Of a stretch of 35,140 nucleotides of DNA, positions 15,526 through 23,054 are shown in pieces. This DNA comes from Candidatus Scatomorpha intestinavium. GTDB lineage: Bacteria; Bacillota; Clostridia; Oscillospirales; Oscillospiraceae. Under the pieces are notes generated by a model, which was given only the letters and a program-made list of their open reading frames with translations, made no database searches and was not told the DNA's origin. The translations under genes and the position numbers were made by a program. The stretch spans positions 1-35,140 of the forward strand of contig DVGA01000022.1 in assembly GCA_018712985.1 (NCBI GenBank), read 5' to 3'. Position 1 is the stretch's first letter, and each line of letters begins with the position of its first letter.

Positions 15526-16425
15526 ATGAGATATCCATATATGTTTGCCGCACTTACAGCGGGCTGTCTCTGGGGTCTCATCGGTGTGTTCAGCCGGTTG
15601 CTCGGAGGCTTTGGGTTTTCCCCGCTGCAAATCGTTATCTGCCGCAGCGGTACCGCCGCAGTTCTTTTCTTCCTGAGCATCGTTATTAGGGATGTCAGAC
15701 TTTTGCGCTTTAAGCTCAAGGATATATGGTGCTTCCTGGGGGCCGGCATGCTGGGGATGCTCTTCTTTTCTGTATGTTATTTCACGGCCGTCGAACTCAT
15801 AGGGATACCTACGGCCGCCATATTGCAGTACACGTCGCCGGCTATCATCGCAATTTTGTCCATGTTTGTCTTTCATGAAAAGCTGACTGCATGGCGCATA
15901 CTTGCAGTTGCCCTGTCATTTTCCGGGTGCTGTGTCATATCCCTTGCCGGCGGTAGCCTGTCGTTTTCTCTGCTTGGGCTGCTGTGCGGCCTTGGCGCAG
16001 GGGTCGGATATGCTTTACAAAGCATTTTTGCAAGCATCGCCGTCCGCAAGGGCTACACGAGCCTGACTGTAAATTTTTACATAAGCCTATTTGCTGCCGC
16101 TGGAGCCATGCTGCTTGACCGGGGGCAGATTGCAGAGCTGCCGCAACTGCCGGCGAAAGCTTTTCTGCTTGTCGTCGCAGCCGGGTCTATAGCAAGCTTC
16201 CTTCCCTCCTGGCTCTATGTGAAGAGCCTTTCCGCTATGGAGGCGAGCCGGGCGTCTGTCATGGCCTCAACCGAGCCCATAGCGGCAACGGCCTTTGGGG
16301 TCGTATTTTTTAATGACCCTCTGCGCTTCCCCATCATTATTGGCGCTGTTTTCATACTTGCGGCGGTGGCCATTTCCGCACATCCAGACTTGCATCCGCC
16401 ACTGGACAAGCACCCGCCTGCATGA
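15526..16425 (+). CDS. EamA-family (DMT) transporter
   Basis: A 299-residue protein with ten predicted transmembrane segments in two EamA repeats; the first opens with ALTAGCLWGLIGVFSRLL and the second near SIASFLPSWLYVKSLSAME, followed by the typical SVMASTEPIAATAFGVVFF. It starts six bases after the YesL stop and is the last gene of lower-GC composition. In this setting it may export an end product or metabolite of the cluster, or be an unrelated passenger. Substrate unknown. Confidence 0.9.
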   Translation: MRYPYMFAALTAGCLWGLIGVFSRLLGGFGFSPLQIVICRSGTAAVLFFLSIVIRDVRLLRFKLKDIWCFLGAGMLGMLFFSVCYFTAVELIGIPTAAILQYTSPAIIAILSMFVFHEKLTAWRILAVALSFSGCCVISLAGGSLSFSLLGLLCGLGAGVGYALQSIFASIAVRKGYTSLTVNFYISLFAAAGAMLLDRGQIAELPQLPAKAFLLVVAAGSIASFLPSWLYVKSLSAMEASRASVMASTEPIAATAFGVVFFNDPLRFPIIIGAVFILAAVAISAHPDLHPPLDKHPPA

Positions 16426-16462
16426 TATGATACTGACAGCGACTGATTTGGGGGTGCTGCAC

Positions 16463-17404
16463 ATGGACAATATCGACGGGACGATACGTGCTTTGAGGGA
16501 GGACATCGCTCGGCTGGGAATGCTTAGGACGCGCTTGCAGAACCTTTACGCCCAGCGCGACGAGCTCGCCGCGCGCGAGGCCGAGCTGGCCGAAATCGCG
16601 GAGAACGAGGCCGACGATGTCCGCCGTCTCGAAGGGCGCAGCCTTGCAAGGTATTTCTACAGCCTCACCGGCAGCCTTGACGAGCGGCTGAGCCGTGAAG
16701 CCGCCGAGGCGCGCGAGGCCGCCGTAAGGCACGACGCCGTGGAGAGCCAGCTGACCGACGTGGAGGACGCAATAGAGTCCGCCGAGGCGGAGCTGCGCCG
16801 TCTCTCCGGCTGCGAGCAGCGCTATGAGGCCGCGCTTGAGCGCAGGGCCGCCGAGATGAAGGCCGCCGGCGCGCCCGGCGCAGGGCGTCTCGTCGAGCTC
16901 GAGCGCCGCGAGGCCGAGCTTGAGCGCCGCCGGAAGGAAATCGACGAGGCCCTCGCCGCGGGAAAGGCGGCGGAGAGCATGGCTCTCGGGGTCGTTGACA
17001 GCCTTTCGAGCGCGTCCACCTGGGGCGTGGTCGACATGTTCAGCGACAGCTTTTTTACCGACATGATAAAATACGGCCACATAGACGAAGCTCAATCGAG
17101 CATAGAGGCCCTGCAGCGCCAGCTTCGCCGCTTCGGCACGGAGCTCAGGGACGTAGGCGAGACCGGCCGCGGCCTTAACATTGAAATCGACGGCTTTTTG
17201 ACCTTCGCGGACTATTTCTTTGACAGCTTCTTCGTCGACATGGCGGTGAACAGCCGCATAGAGCAGGCCGCGCGGGAGGCCGACGCCGTCCTCGCGCGCA
17301 TACACGGCGCGCTCTCCTCGCTGGAGGCCATGCGCTCGGACACCGAGGCCGAGGCAAGGCGCGTCGACGCCGAATATGAGCGCGTCCTGACCGCCGGCAT
17401 ATGA
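16463..17404 (+). CDS. Coiled-coil hypothetical protein with a duplicated FxDSFFxDM motif
   Basis: A 313-residue soluble protein I cannot name. Residues about 5-60 and 75-175 are long charged heptad-like helices rich in Ala, Glu and Arg. Two similar blocks follow, one with FSDSFFTDM at 193-201 and one with FFDSFFVDM at 252-260, each followed by a helix (GHIDEAQSSIEAL; SRIEQAAREADAV), which looks like an internal duplication. Similar TWGxxDM...DEAQ blocks occur in uncharacterised Firmicute proteins. ATG 16463 has GGGGG about eight bases upstream; an alternative ATG at 16427 has no ribosome site. GC-rich codon use returns here (50 of 60 G+C at 16861-16920), so it lies outside the sugar block. 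Confidence 0.75.
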   Translation: MDNIDGTIRALREDIARLGMLRTRLQNLYAQRDELAAREAELAEIAENEADDVRRLEGRSLARYFYSLTGSLDERLSREAAEAREAAVRHDAVESQLTDVEDAIESAEAELRRLSGCEQRYEAALERRAAEMKAAGAPGAGRLVELERREAELERRRKEIDEALAAGKAAESMALGVVDSLSSASTWGVVDMFSDSFFTDMIKYGHIDEAQSSIEALQRQLRRFGTELRDVGETGRGLNIEIDGFLTFADYFFDSFFVDMAVNSRIEQAAREADAVLARIHGALSSLEAMRSDTEAEARRVDAEYERVLTAGI

Positions 17405-17583
17405 AGCTGCTGCGGATACTCTGCCTCTGGGCGCTGGCGACGGCCGGGCTCTATCTCTGCTCCGCCGCGGCGCTCGCCATCTTCGGCGCGCGCTCCGTCT
17501 GGCTCTCCGCGCTGCCCACGGCGCTCCTCGCCGAAGCCATACTGTTCATTTTCCATCTTTTGTCCCGGAAGAAAAACAGATAG
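17401..17583 (+). CDS. Small two-pass membrane protein
   Basis: A 60-residue protein with two hydrophobic helices (residues about 6-27 and 33-54) and a basic tail SRKKNR. Its ATG overlaps the stop of the coiled-coil gene (ATGA), which suggests translational coupling and a shared role. No family recognised. The overlap, composition and membrane pattern favour a real gene, but it is short. Confidence 0.6.
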   Translation: MKLLRILCLWALATAGLYLCSAAALAIFGARSVWLSALPTALLAEAILFIFHLLSRKKNR

Positions 17584-17586
17584 CGT

Positions 17587-17616
17587 GTATAAAATGTACC
17601 TCCCGCGGCCAGAATA
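17587..17616 (+). promoter_or_regulatory. Predicted sigma-F (forespore) promoter of spoIIR
   Basis: GTATA at 17587-17591 and GGCCAGAATA at 17607-17616 are 15 bases apart. This fits the B. subtilis sigma-F pattern (GYWTA, about 15 bases, GGNNANANTW). Start of transcription near 17623 would leave a short leader before the spoIIR ATG at 17639. In B. subtilis spoIIR is a known sigma-F target. A 9-bp inverted repeat (17594-17602 with 17625-17633) surrounds the -10 region. Confidence 0.65.
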
Positions 17617-17638
17617 GGCTGCGAGAGGTACATAGCTT

Positions 17639-18238
17639 ATGAAAAACAATTGTCTGAAGAACTGGGAAATTTCAATGCTGCTCGCGCTGTGCATCACGCT
17701 CTGCGCCTCCTGCTGGGCCGGCGGGCGGAGCGCGGCTATATCCGGCTCGCTCGTGCGGCTGCACGTGATAGCCGCCTCCGACAGCGAGTATGAGCAGGCG
17801 CTCAAGCTGCGCGTGCGGGACAGCGTGCTCGAGTGCCTGACACCGCTGATAGAGGGCGCGGAGGACGCCTCCGAGGCAAAGGAGATCATCTCCGGCGCGC
17901 TGCCGGAGGTCCTCGCGGCGGCTGAGAGCGCCGCGGAGGGCCGCGGCGTAACCGTGGAGCTCTCGCGCGAGGCCTATCCCACCCGCGAGTACGAAGCCGT
18001 GACCCTCCCGGCCGGCATATACGACTCGCTCCGCGTGACGATCGGCGAGGGCGAGGGCCGCAACTGGTGGTGCGTGGTGTTCCCGCCGCTCTGCGCGACC
18101 GCCGCGGAATATGATGAGGCGATAGACGCCCTCGGCGGCAACGGCGAGCTGCTGACCGCGTCCGGCGACGGGGTCGAGATCCGCTTCCGCCTCGTGGAGC
18201 TGTGGGGAGAGCTGCTCGCCTGGCTCCGAGGGCTGTAA
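17639..18238 (+). CDS. spoIIR: Stage II sporulation protein R
   Basis: Signal protein made in the forespore under sigma-F and secreted into the intermembrane space, where it triggers SpoIIGA to process pro-sigma-E in the mother cell. The 199-residue protein has an N-terminal membrane/signal segment (residues about 12-30), then the family blocks LVRLHVIAASDSEYEQALKL, TREYEAVTLPAGIYDSLRV and EGRNWWCVVFPPLC. The length is normal. RBS GAGAGG is ten bases before the ATG. It shows that the organism has at least the genes for endospore formation. It is followed immediately by repeat copy 2. Confidence 0.95.
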   Translation: MKNNCLKNWEISMLLALCITLCASCWAGGRSAAISGSLVRLHVIAASDSEYEQALKLRVRDSVLECLTPLIEGAEDASEAKEIISGALPEVLAAAESAAEGRGVTVELSREAYPTREYEAVTLPAGIYDSLRVTIGEGEGRNWWCVVFPPLCATAAEYDEAIDALGGNGELLTASGDGVEIRFRLVELWGELLAWLRGL

Positions 18239-18430
18239 CCAGGCTGCGCCTGGACGCCAAGCTGCGCTTGGATGCACCGGGCGACGCCCGGTGGCATAGC
18301 GCCGCCCGGTGCGCGGCGAGGCCGATAATATAAGGGCGTAGGCCCTTAATATAACGATTGCAGGGGCGAAAGCCCCTGCAATTCTTTTCTGAGAGATTTC
18401 TTTTTGTCTTGTCAAAAAGAAACCCCTCAG
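18239..18430 (+). repeat. Dispersed 3'-end hairpin repeat, copy 2 (downstream of spoIIR)
   Basis: Starts directly behind the spoIIR stop with CCAGGCTGCGCCTGG, the same junction as copy 1 behind lysC, and holds the blocks in the same order: GC hairpins, TAAGGGC/GCCCTTA (18331-18347), the 11-bp stem ATTGCAGGGGC (18357-18382) and the long hairpin 18389-18406 with 18413-18430. The outer pairs of the last hairpin (CTGAG/CTCAG) differ from copy 1 (GTCAC/GTGAC) but still pair. Confidence 0.85.
18357..18390 (+). terminator. Likely intrinsic terminator of spoIIR (within repeat copy 2)
   Basis: Perfect 11-bp stem with a GAAA loop (18357-18367, 18372-18382) followed by TCTTTTCT. This is the best terminator candidate after spoIIR. 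Confidence 0.6.
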
Positions 18431-18509
18431 ACTCCAAAGAGAAAACCGCTTGGTGCTCGTCGGAGCCTAAATCCGGTTTTCACCAAATTTTCCGTTATCG
18501 AAAAGTTCC

Positions 18510-18664
18510 CATCCCGAATGGTGAATGAGTTGTCGCATCGCCGACCGTGCGTTTGCTTCGCTTCGCTTGCGGCACTGACAGGTAGAAGTCTCGGGCTGTT
18601 AGTGCCGCGACCAACGGGAGCAATGCACGGTTTTGGTGGCTGACGTCATTCACTCTACGGGATG
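18510..18664. other. Large nested imperfect palindrome, possible structured RNA or MITE-like element
   Basis: Four arms pair concentrically: CATCCCG (18510-18516) with CGGGATG (18658-18664); GTGAATGA (18521-18528) with TCATTCAC (18646-18653); ACCGTGC (18544-18550) with GCACGGT (18625-18631); GCGGCACTGAC (18569-18579) with GTTAGTGCCGC (18598-18608, one G-T pair). No convincing reading frame covers it and no target-site duplication was seen. The rest of 18431-18720 holds only small inverted repeats, including 18683-18701. Confidence 0.6.
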
Positions 18665-18733
18665 ACCACGTAGAATCTACCTCGCGCCGCACTGCGGCGC
18701 GCTACGCCTCCACACGCAGTGTGGCGCCTTTCT

Positions 18734-18844
18734 TTGGGGCGCCACTCCCGTTTCTTTGGGCAAGACCAAAGAAATGGGGTGGCAAAGGGGTCTGCTGGGG
18801 CTTTGCCCTTGCAAAAAGCAATGCAGGGACTTTCGCCTCTGCAT
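18734..18844 (-). repeat. Dispersed 3'-end hairpin repeat, copy 3 (diverged, downstream of the GNAT gene)
   Basis: Shares the long hairpin (18741-18759 with 18766-18783, outer pairs GCCAC/GTGGC) and a weaker version of the ATGCAGGG...CTCTGCAT hairpin (18821-18844) with copies 1 and 2. It lies past the terminator of the minus-strand acetyltransferase gene and has the same sense relative to its upstream gene as the other copies. Confidence 0.7.
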
Positions 18845-18852
18845 CCGCGCAG

Positions 18853-18886
18853 AAAAAACGAGGGGGAATCATCCCCCTCGTTTTTT
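18853..18886 (-). terminator. Bidirectional intrinsic terminator after the GNAT gene
   Basis: A perfect 15-bp stem (18853-18867 with 18872-18886) with an ATCA loop; one arm ends in six T and the other begins with six A, so it can work in both directions. It lies seven bases past the acetyltransferase stop and ends the mgs-hisS-aspS-GNAT operon. Confidence 0.92.
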
Positions 18887-18893
18887 CATCATC

Positions 18894-19367
18894 TCAAGCT
18901 CCCTGAGCTCGCCGCCGGGGGATCTCCTCGCGGAGTTCGCGCCCCGTCAGCTCAAAGCCCATGTGCCGGTAGAATTCGATAGCGCGCCGGTTCCCGTCGA
19001 GCACATACAATATCACGCTGCCGTGCGGCAGTCTCCCGAGCGCCGACTCCATCAGCGTCCGGCCGAGGCCGAGGGACTGATATTTCCTCAGCACATACAG
19101 CGCCGCGACCTCCGAGCAGCCCTCACGCGCCGTGAACGGCCTCGCCTCGGCGCAGAAGCAAACGAATCCGGCCATCTCGCCCACGCACAGCGCGACGAGC
19201 GTATCGATATTCCGGCTGCGGGCCAGCCCGGTGCAGAACTCCGGGGTAATGCTCTCAAGGTACCCGTCCGGGATGAGCCCACGGTAGGTCTCCCGCCAGC
19301 ACAGGCTGTGCACACGGCCCTTGGCCGGGATATCGCCCTCCGCCATAGGCCGTATGACGAAATCCAC
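18894..19367 (-). CDS. GNAT-family N-acetyltransferase
   Basis: A 157-residue acetyl-CoA-dependent acetyltransferase. The acetyl-CoA-binding motif A is seen as AALYVLRKYQSLGLGRTLM (QxxGxG at about 95-101), and the C-terminal motif B as DGNRRAIEFYRHMGFELTG, as in RimI-like and uncharacterised GNATs. It starts at a GTG (19367) only two bases after the aspS stop, so it is probably coupled to aspS. Substrate unknown. Last gene of its operon, with a strong terminator right behind. Confidence 0.9.
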   Translation of the reverse strand: MDFVIRPMAEGDIPAKGRVHSLCWRETYRGLIPDGYLESITPEFCTGLARSRNIDTLVALCVGEMAGFVCFCAEARPFTAREGCSEVAALYVLRKYQSLGLGRTLMESALGRLPHGSVILYVLDGNRRAIEFYRHMGFELTGRELREEIPRRRAQGA

Positions 19368-19369
19368 GC

Positions 19370-21148
19370 TTATTTCCCCGTCTCCGGCGCCACGATGGCT
19401 ATATGCAGCTCGTCAAGCTGCTTCTGCGTGACCTCGCCGGGCGCGCCCATCATAAGGTCCTGGGCGTTTTTGTTCATCGGGAATGGGATAATCTCGCGGA
19501 TGGAGTCCTCGCCCGCGAGGAGCATCACCATGCGGTCGATGCCCGGGGCTATGCCCGCGTGCGGGGGCGCCCCGTAGCAGAAGGCGTTATACATGGCGGG
19601 GAACTTGGCCTTCACGTCCTCCTCGCCGAGGTTCACCATCTCGAAGGCCTTCACCATTATCTCCGGGTCGTGGTTCCGCACCGCGCCGGAGGAGAGCTCC
19701 ACGCCGTTGCACACAAGGTCGTACTGGTCGGCGGTGATAGTCAGCGGGTCGATCTCCCCACGCTCGGCGGCGAGCAGGGTGTTGAGCCCGCCCTTGGGCA
19801 TGGAAAACGGGTTGTGGCAGAACTCCATCTCCCCGCTTTCCTCGCCGATCTCGTACATCGGGAAGTCCACGATCCAGCAGAAGGCGTACTGCTCAGCGTC
19901 CATATGGTTGGGGCAGAGCGCGCCGAGGAGCTTTATCAGCGCGCCGGCGGTTTTCTGCGCGGCGGCCTTTTTGCCCGCGGAGAACACGACCAGCGTGTCC
20001 GGCGCGAGGTTCAGCGCGGAGACGAAAGCGTCCTTCCTGCCGGCGAGGAACTTGGCGATGCCGCCGGTGAGCTCGCCGTTCGCGTCGAGCCGCACCCAGT
20101 AGGCCTTGTTGCCGCTCACAACCTCGGCGTCCGCGCAGAGCTTGTCTATCTGCTTGCGCGTCCCGGCAAAGCCGCTCACCGGCACTGCCTTGACCACAGC
20201 GCCCTCGAAGGGGCCGAAGCCGCAGTCGTCGACCAGCTCCGTCACGTCCGCGGCGGTCAGGTCGATGCGCAAATCCGGCTTGTCCGTGCCGTACTTCTCC
20301 AGCGCCTCGGCGTATGGAATTCGAGCGAAGGGGGCGCTGCTGGCGCGGTTATACTTGCCGTACTCGGCAAAGATCGGCGGCAGCACGTCCTCTATTACCG
20401 CGAACACGTCCTCCTGGGAGGCGAAGGCCATCTCCATGTCCAGCTGGTAGAACTCGCCGGGCGAGCGGTCCGCCCGCGCGTCCTCGTCGCGGAAGCAGGG
20501 GGCTATCTGGAAATAGCGGTCGAAGCCGCTGGCCATCAGGAGCTGCTTGAACTGCTGCGGCGCCTGGGGCAGGGCGTAGAACTTCCCGGGGTGATTGCGC
20601 GCGGGGACAAGGTAGTCGCGCGCGCCCTCTGGGGAGGACACCGTGAGTATAGGCGTGGTTATCTCGAGGAAGCCGTGCTCCGTCATGCTGCGGCGGATCG
20701 CGGCGACGACGTTGGAGCGGAGGATGATGTTGTTTTTCACCTCCGGGTTGCGGAGGTCGAGATAGCGGTACTTCAGCCGCGCGCCCTCGTCCGCCTCGCG
20801 GGAGCGGTTTATCTGGAAGGGCAGCTCATTGTATATACATTTGCCCAGAATCTCGACCTTTTCAGGCAAGACCTCTATGTCGCCGGTGGGCATGTTGGGG
20901 TTTTTGCTCGCGCGCTCGCGCACCGTGCCCTCCACGCTTATCGTGCTCTCGCGGTTTATCGCACGAAAGGCCTTCACCATCTCCTCCGTCTCGGCGACTA
21001 TCTGGGTCGTGCCGTAAAAGTCGCGCACGACAACGAAGGCCAGTGCGGAGGAGACCTCGCGCACGTTCTCCATCCAGCCGCAGAGCTTCACGCTCTTTCC
21101 GGCGTCGGCAAGGCGGAGCTCCCCGCAGGTATGTGTCCTTGACTGCAT
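19370..21148 (-). CDS. aspS: Aspartyl-tRNA synthetase
   Basis: Charges tRNA with aspartate. The 592-residue protein is the bacterial-type class IIb enzyme: N-terminal OB-fold anticodon domain (KSVKLCGWMENVREVSS), catalytic core with motif 2 FRDEDARADRSPGEFYQLD, the inserted GAD domain in the middle, and motif 3 GIAPGIDRMVMLL near the end. ATG 21148 follows GAGAAGGGGAAG; the open frame reaches 21247 but the extra part overlaps hisS. Whether it also charges tRNA-Asn cannot be judged here. It is 17 bases behind hisS, a very common pairing in Firmicutes. Confidence 0.97.
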   Translation of the reverse strand: MQSRTHTCGELRLADAGKSVKLCGWMENVREVSSALAFVVVRDFYGTTQIVAETEEMVKAFRAINRESTISVEGTVRERASKNPNMPTGDIEVLPEKVEILGKCIYNELPFQINRSREADEGARLKYRYLDLRNPEVKNNIILRSNVVAAIRRSMTEHGFLEITTPILTVSSPEGARDYLVPARNHPGKFYALPQAPQQFKQLLMASGFDRYFQIAPCFRDEDARADRSPGEFYQLDMEMAFASQEDVFAVIEDVLPPIFAEYGKYNRASSAPFARIPYAEALEKYGTDKPDLRIDLTAADVTELVDDCGFGPFEGAVVKAVPVSGFAGTRKQIDKLCADAEVVSGNKAYWVRLDANGELTGGIAKFLAGRKDAFVSALNLAPDTLVVFSAGKKAAAQKTAGALIKLLGALCPNHMDAEQYAFCWIVDFPMYEIGEESGEMEFCHNPFSMPKGGLNTLLAAERGEIDPLTITADQYDLVCNGVELSSGAVRNHDPEIMVKAFEMVNLGEEDVKAKFPAMYNAFCYGAPPHAGIAPGIDRMVMLLAGEDSIREIIPFPMNKNAQDLMMGAPGEVTQKQLDELHIAIVAPETGK

Positions 21149-21165
21149 TTCGCTTCTTCCCCTTC

Positions 21166-22524
21166 TCAATTTACCTTTATCAGTTTTTCCACGGAGCGGG
21201 CCTTCAGCCCCTCGAGCACAGTGCGCGCGGCGTTTTCGGCGCTGCATCGCGTCTGCTCGCCGGAGCTCATGTCCTTGAGCGACACCTCGCCCGCGGCTAT
21301 CTCGTCATCGCCGATTATTACGGCGTAGGGGATGCCGAGGTTGGAGGCGTAGGCCATTTTCTGCTTGAACTTGCGCTGCTCCGTATAGAGCTGGGTGCAC
21401 ACGCCGTGGCGGCGCAGCTCCGTGGCCACGCCCGCGGCGTAGGCGGTGTCCTCCGTCATGGGCAGCACGATGGCGTCGCAGGGGGCGGTGAGCACGTTCT
21501 CGTTGAGCATCCCCTGCTCCGTGAGCACGTAAAAGAGGCGCGTCACGCCTATGCTCATGCCCACGCCGGGCAGCTGCCTGTCCGTATAGTACTCCGCGAG
21601 GTTGTCATACCTGCCGCCGGAGCAGACCGAGCCGATCTCCGGGTGGGAGTTCACGGCCGTCTCGTACACCGTGCCGGTATAGTAGTCGAGCCCGCGGGCG
21701 ATCGTGAGGTCGACGGCGAAGTTCTCCTTCGCCACGCCGAGGCTCGGCAGGGCCTCGATGACCGTGCGCAGCTCTCGCACGCCCTCGGCCAGGCGCTCGT
21801 TTTCGCCCGCGCGCTCCTCGAGGAAGGCGAGCTTGTCCGCGTCCGAGCCGGAGAGGGTGACGAACTCCAGCGCGCCGCCTATCTGTATGTCATCGAGCCC
21901 GCACTCATCCTTCAGGATTTCGCAGACCTTTTCCACGCCTATCTTCTCAAGCTTGTCGATGGTGCGCAGCACCTCGGTGGTCCTGTCCCTGACGCCGAGC
22001 AGCTCAAAATACCCGCCGAGCACCTTGCGGTTGTTGATGCGTATCGTGAAATCGGTCAGCCCGAGGGCGGTGAACGCCCGGGCCATCACCGCGGGAACCT
22101 CGGCGTCGTTCATGATGTCGAGCTTCCCGTCGCCTATGACGTCAATGTCCGCCTGGTAGAACTCGCGGAAGCGCCCGCGCTGCGCCCGCTCCCCGCGCCA
22201 GACCTTGCCTATCTGATAGCGCCGGAACGGGAAGGACAGCGCCGCGCGGTTCAGCGCCACGTACTTCGCCAGCGGCACGGTCAGGTCGAACCGGAGCGCA
22301 AGGTCGCTGTCGCCCTTGTTGAAGCGGTAGATCTGCTTTTCCGTCTCGCCCCCGCCCTTTGCGAGCAGCACCTCGGCGGCCTCGATCGCCGGCGTGTCCA
22401 GCGGCGTGAAGCCATAGAGCTCGTAAGTCTCCCTCAGCGCTGCGAGCAGGCGGTTCATGCGTATCTGCTGTGCCGGCAGCAGCTCCATAAAACCGGAGAG
22501 CGTGCGCGGCGTGACTTTTTCCAT
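21166..22524 (-). CDS. hisS: Histidyl-tRNA synthetase
   Basis: Charges tRNA-His with histidine; 452 residues. Class II features: motif 2 region RYQIGKVWRGERAQRGRFRE followed by FYQADIDVIG, RFDLTVPLAKYVA, the histidine-binding RGLDYYTGTVYE, and motif 3 near GVGMSIGVTRLFYVL. The C-terminal anticodon-binding domain (DAIVLPMTEDTAYAAGVATE) is present, so this is the true synthetase and not HisZ. ATG 22524 is preceded by GGAGGGG; the frame extends to 22578 without support. Confidence 0.96.
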   Translation of the reverse strand: MEKVTPRTLSGFMELLPAQQIRMNRLLAALRETYELYGFTPLDTPAIEAAEVLLAKGGGETEKQIYRFNKGDSDLALRFDLTVPLAKYVALNRAALSFPFRRYQIGKVWRGERAQRGRFREFYQADIDVIGDGKLDIMNDAEVPAVMARAFTALGLTDFTIRINNRKVLGGYFELLGVRDRTTEVLRTIDKLEKIGVEKVCEILKDECGLDDIQIGGALEFVTLSGSDADKLAFLEERAGENERLAEGVRELRTVIEALPSLGVAKENFAVDLTIARGLDYYTGTVYETAVNSHPEIGSVCSGGRYDNLAEYYTDRQLPGVGMSIGVTRLFYVLTEQGMLNENVLTAPCDAIVLPMTEDTAYAAGVATELRRHGVCTQLYTEQRKFKQKMAYASNLGIPYAVIIGDDEIAAGEVSLKDMSSGEQTRCSAENAARTVLEGLKARSVEKLIKVN

Positions 22525-22604
22525 TGGGTTCCCCTCCGTTTGCACACAGTAACAGGCGGCGGTGCCGTTTTTTCGCACGCCGCCGCCCGGTGTCCCTGTA
22601 TTTT

Positions 22605-23006
22605 TCAGTCCCTCTTGGGATTGACGATGTCGCGCCAGTCGAAGTCGCCCCGGCGCAGGCCCTGTATGAGCACCTCCGCCGTTGCGGCGTTGGTGGCCAT
22701 CGGTATCAGGTACTGGTCGCAGAGCCTTGCCAGCTGGTCCACACTCTCAAAGCCCTCCGGGTTGGCCGGGTCGCAGAAATAAATCACAAGGTCTATCTCG
22801 TTATATGCTATCCTCGCGCCGATCTGCTGCGCGCCCTGCTTGTCGTGCAGATAGAGCGTCACCGGCAGCCCGGTGTTCTCGCTGACGAGCTTGCCCGTGG
22901 TGGCCGTGGCGCATATGTTGTGCTCGGACAGGATGCCGCAGTAGGCGATGCAGAACTGGACCATCAGCTCCTTTTTCCCGTCGTCGGCGAGCAATGCTAT
23001 ATTCAT
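22605..23006 (-). CDS. Methylglyoxal synthase family protein with altered active site
   Basis: A 133-residue protein clearly of the methylglyoxal synthase family: MNIALLADD, FCIAYCGIL, ATATTGKLVSE, QQIGARIAYNEIDLVIYF and IPMATNAATAEVLI line up with MgsA throughout. Residues needed for catalysis in E. coli MgsA are changed: the His of AHD is D8; the catalytic Asp of GGDQQ is A59 (QGAQQ); the PHxPDV segment is replaced by EGFESV with one residue missing, removing a His and an Asp. Conversion of dihydroxyacetone phosphate to methylglyoxal is therefore doubtful; it may bind a phosphate ligand or act on something else. ATG 23006 follows GGGGAG. It leads the hisS-aspS operon. Confidence 0.88.
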   Translation of the reverse strand: MNIALLADDGKKELMVQFCIAYCGILSEHNICATATTGKLVSENTGLPVTLYLHDKQGAQQIGARIAYNEIDLVIYFCDPANPEGFESVDQLARLCDQYLIPMATNAATAEVLIQGLRRGDFDWRDIVNPKRD

Positions 23007-23054
23007 TCTATAATTCTCCCCTTCGCCATTGCCTGAAATCCCCCGTAGAGTATT

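Noticed and set aside
18404..18643. Short frames across the spoIIR-GNAT intergenic region
   Set aside because: They cross repeat hairpins and the nested palindrome; composition and lack of ribosome sites argue for non-coding DNA.
18756..19577. Plus-strand frame of 273 codons
   Set aside because: It starts inside a repeat copy, crosses a strong terminator, and then lies antisense to the GNAT and aspS genes.
21166..22524. HisZ regulatory paralogue instead of HisS
   Set aside because: Motif 2, the histidine-binding segment and the C-terminal anticodon-binding domain are all present, and it is paired with aspS.
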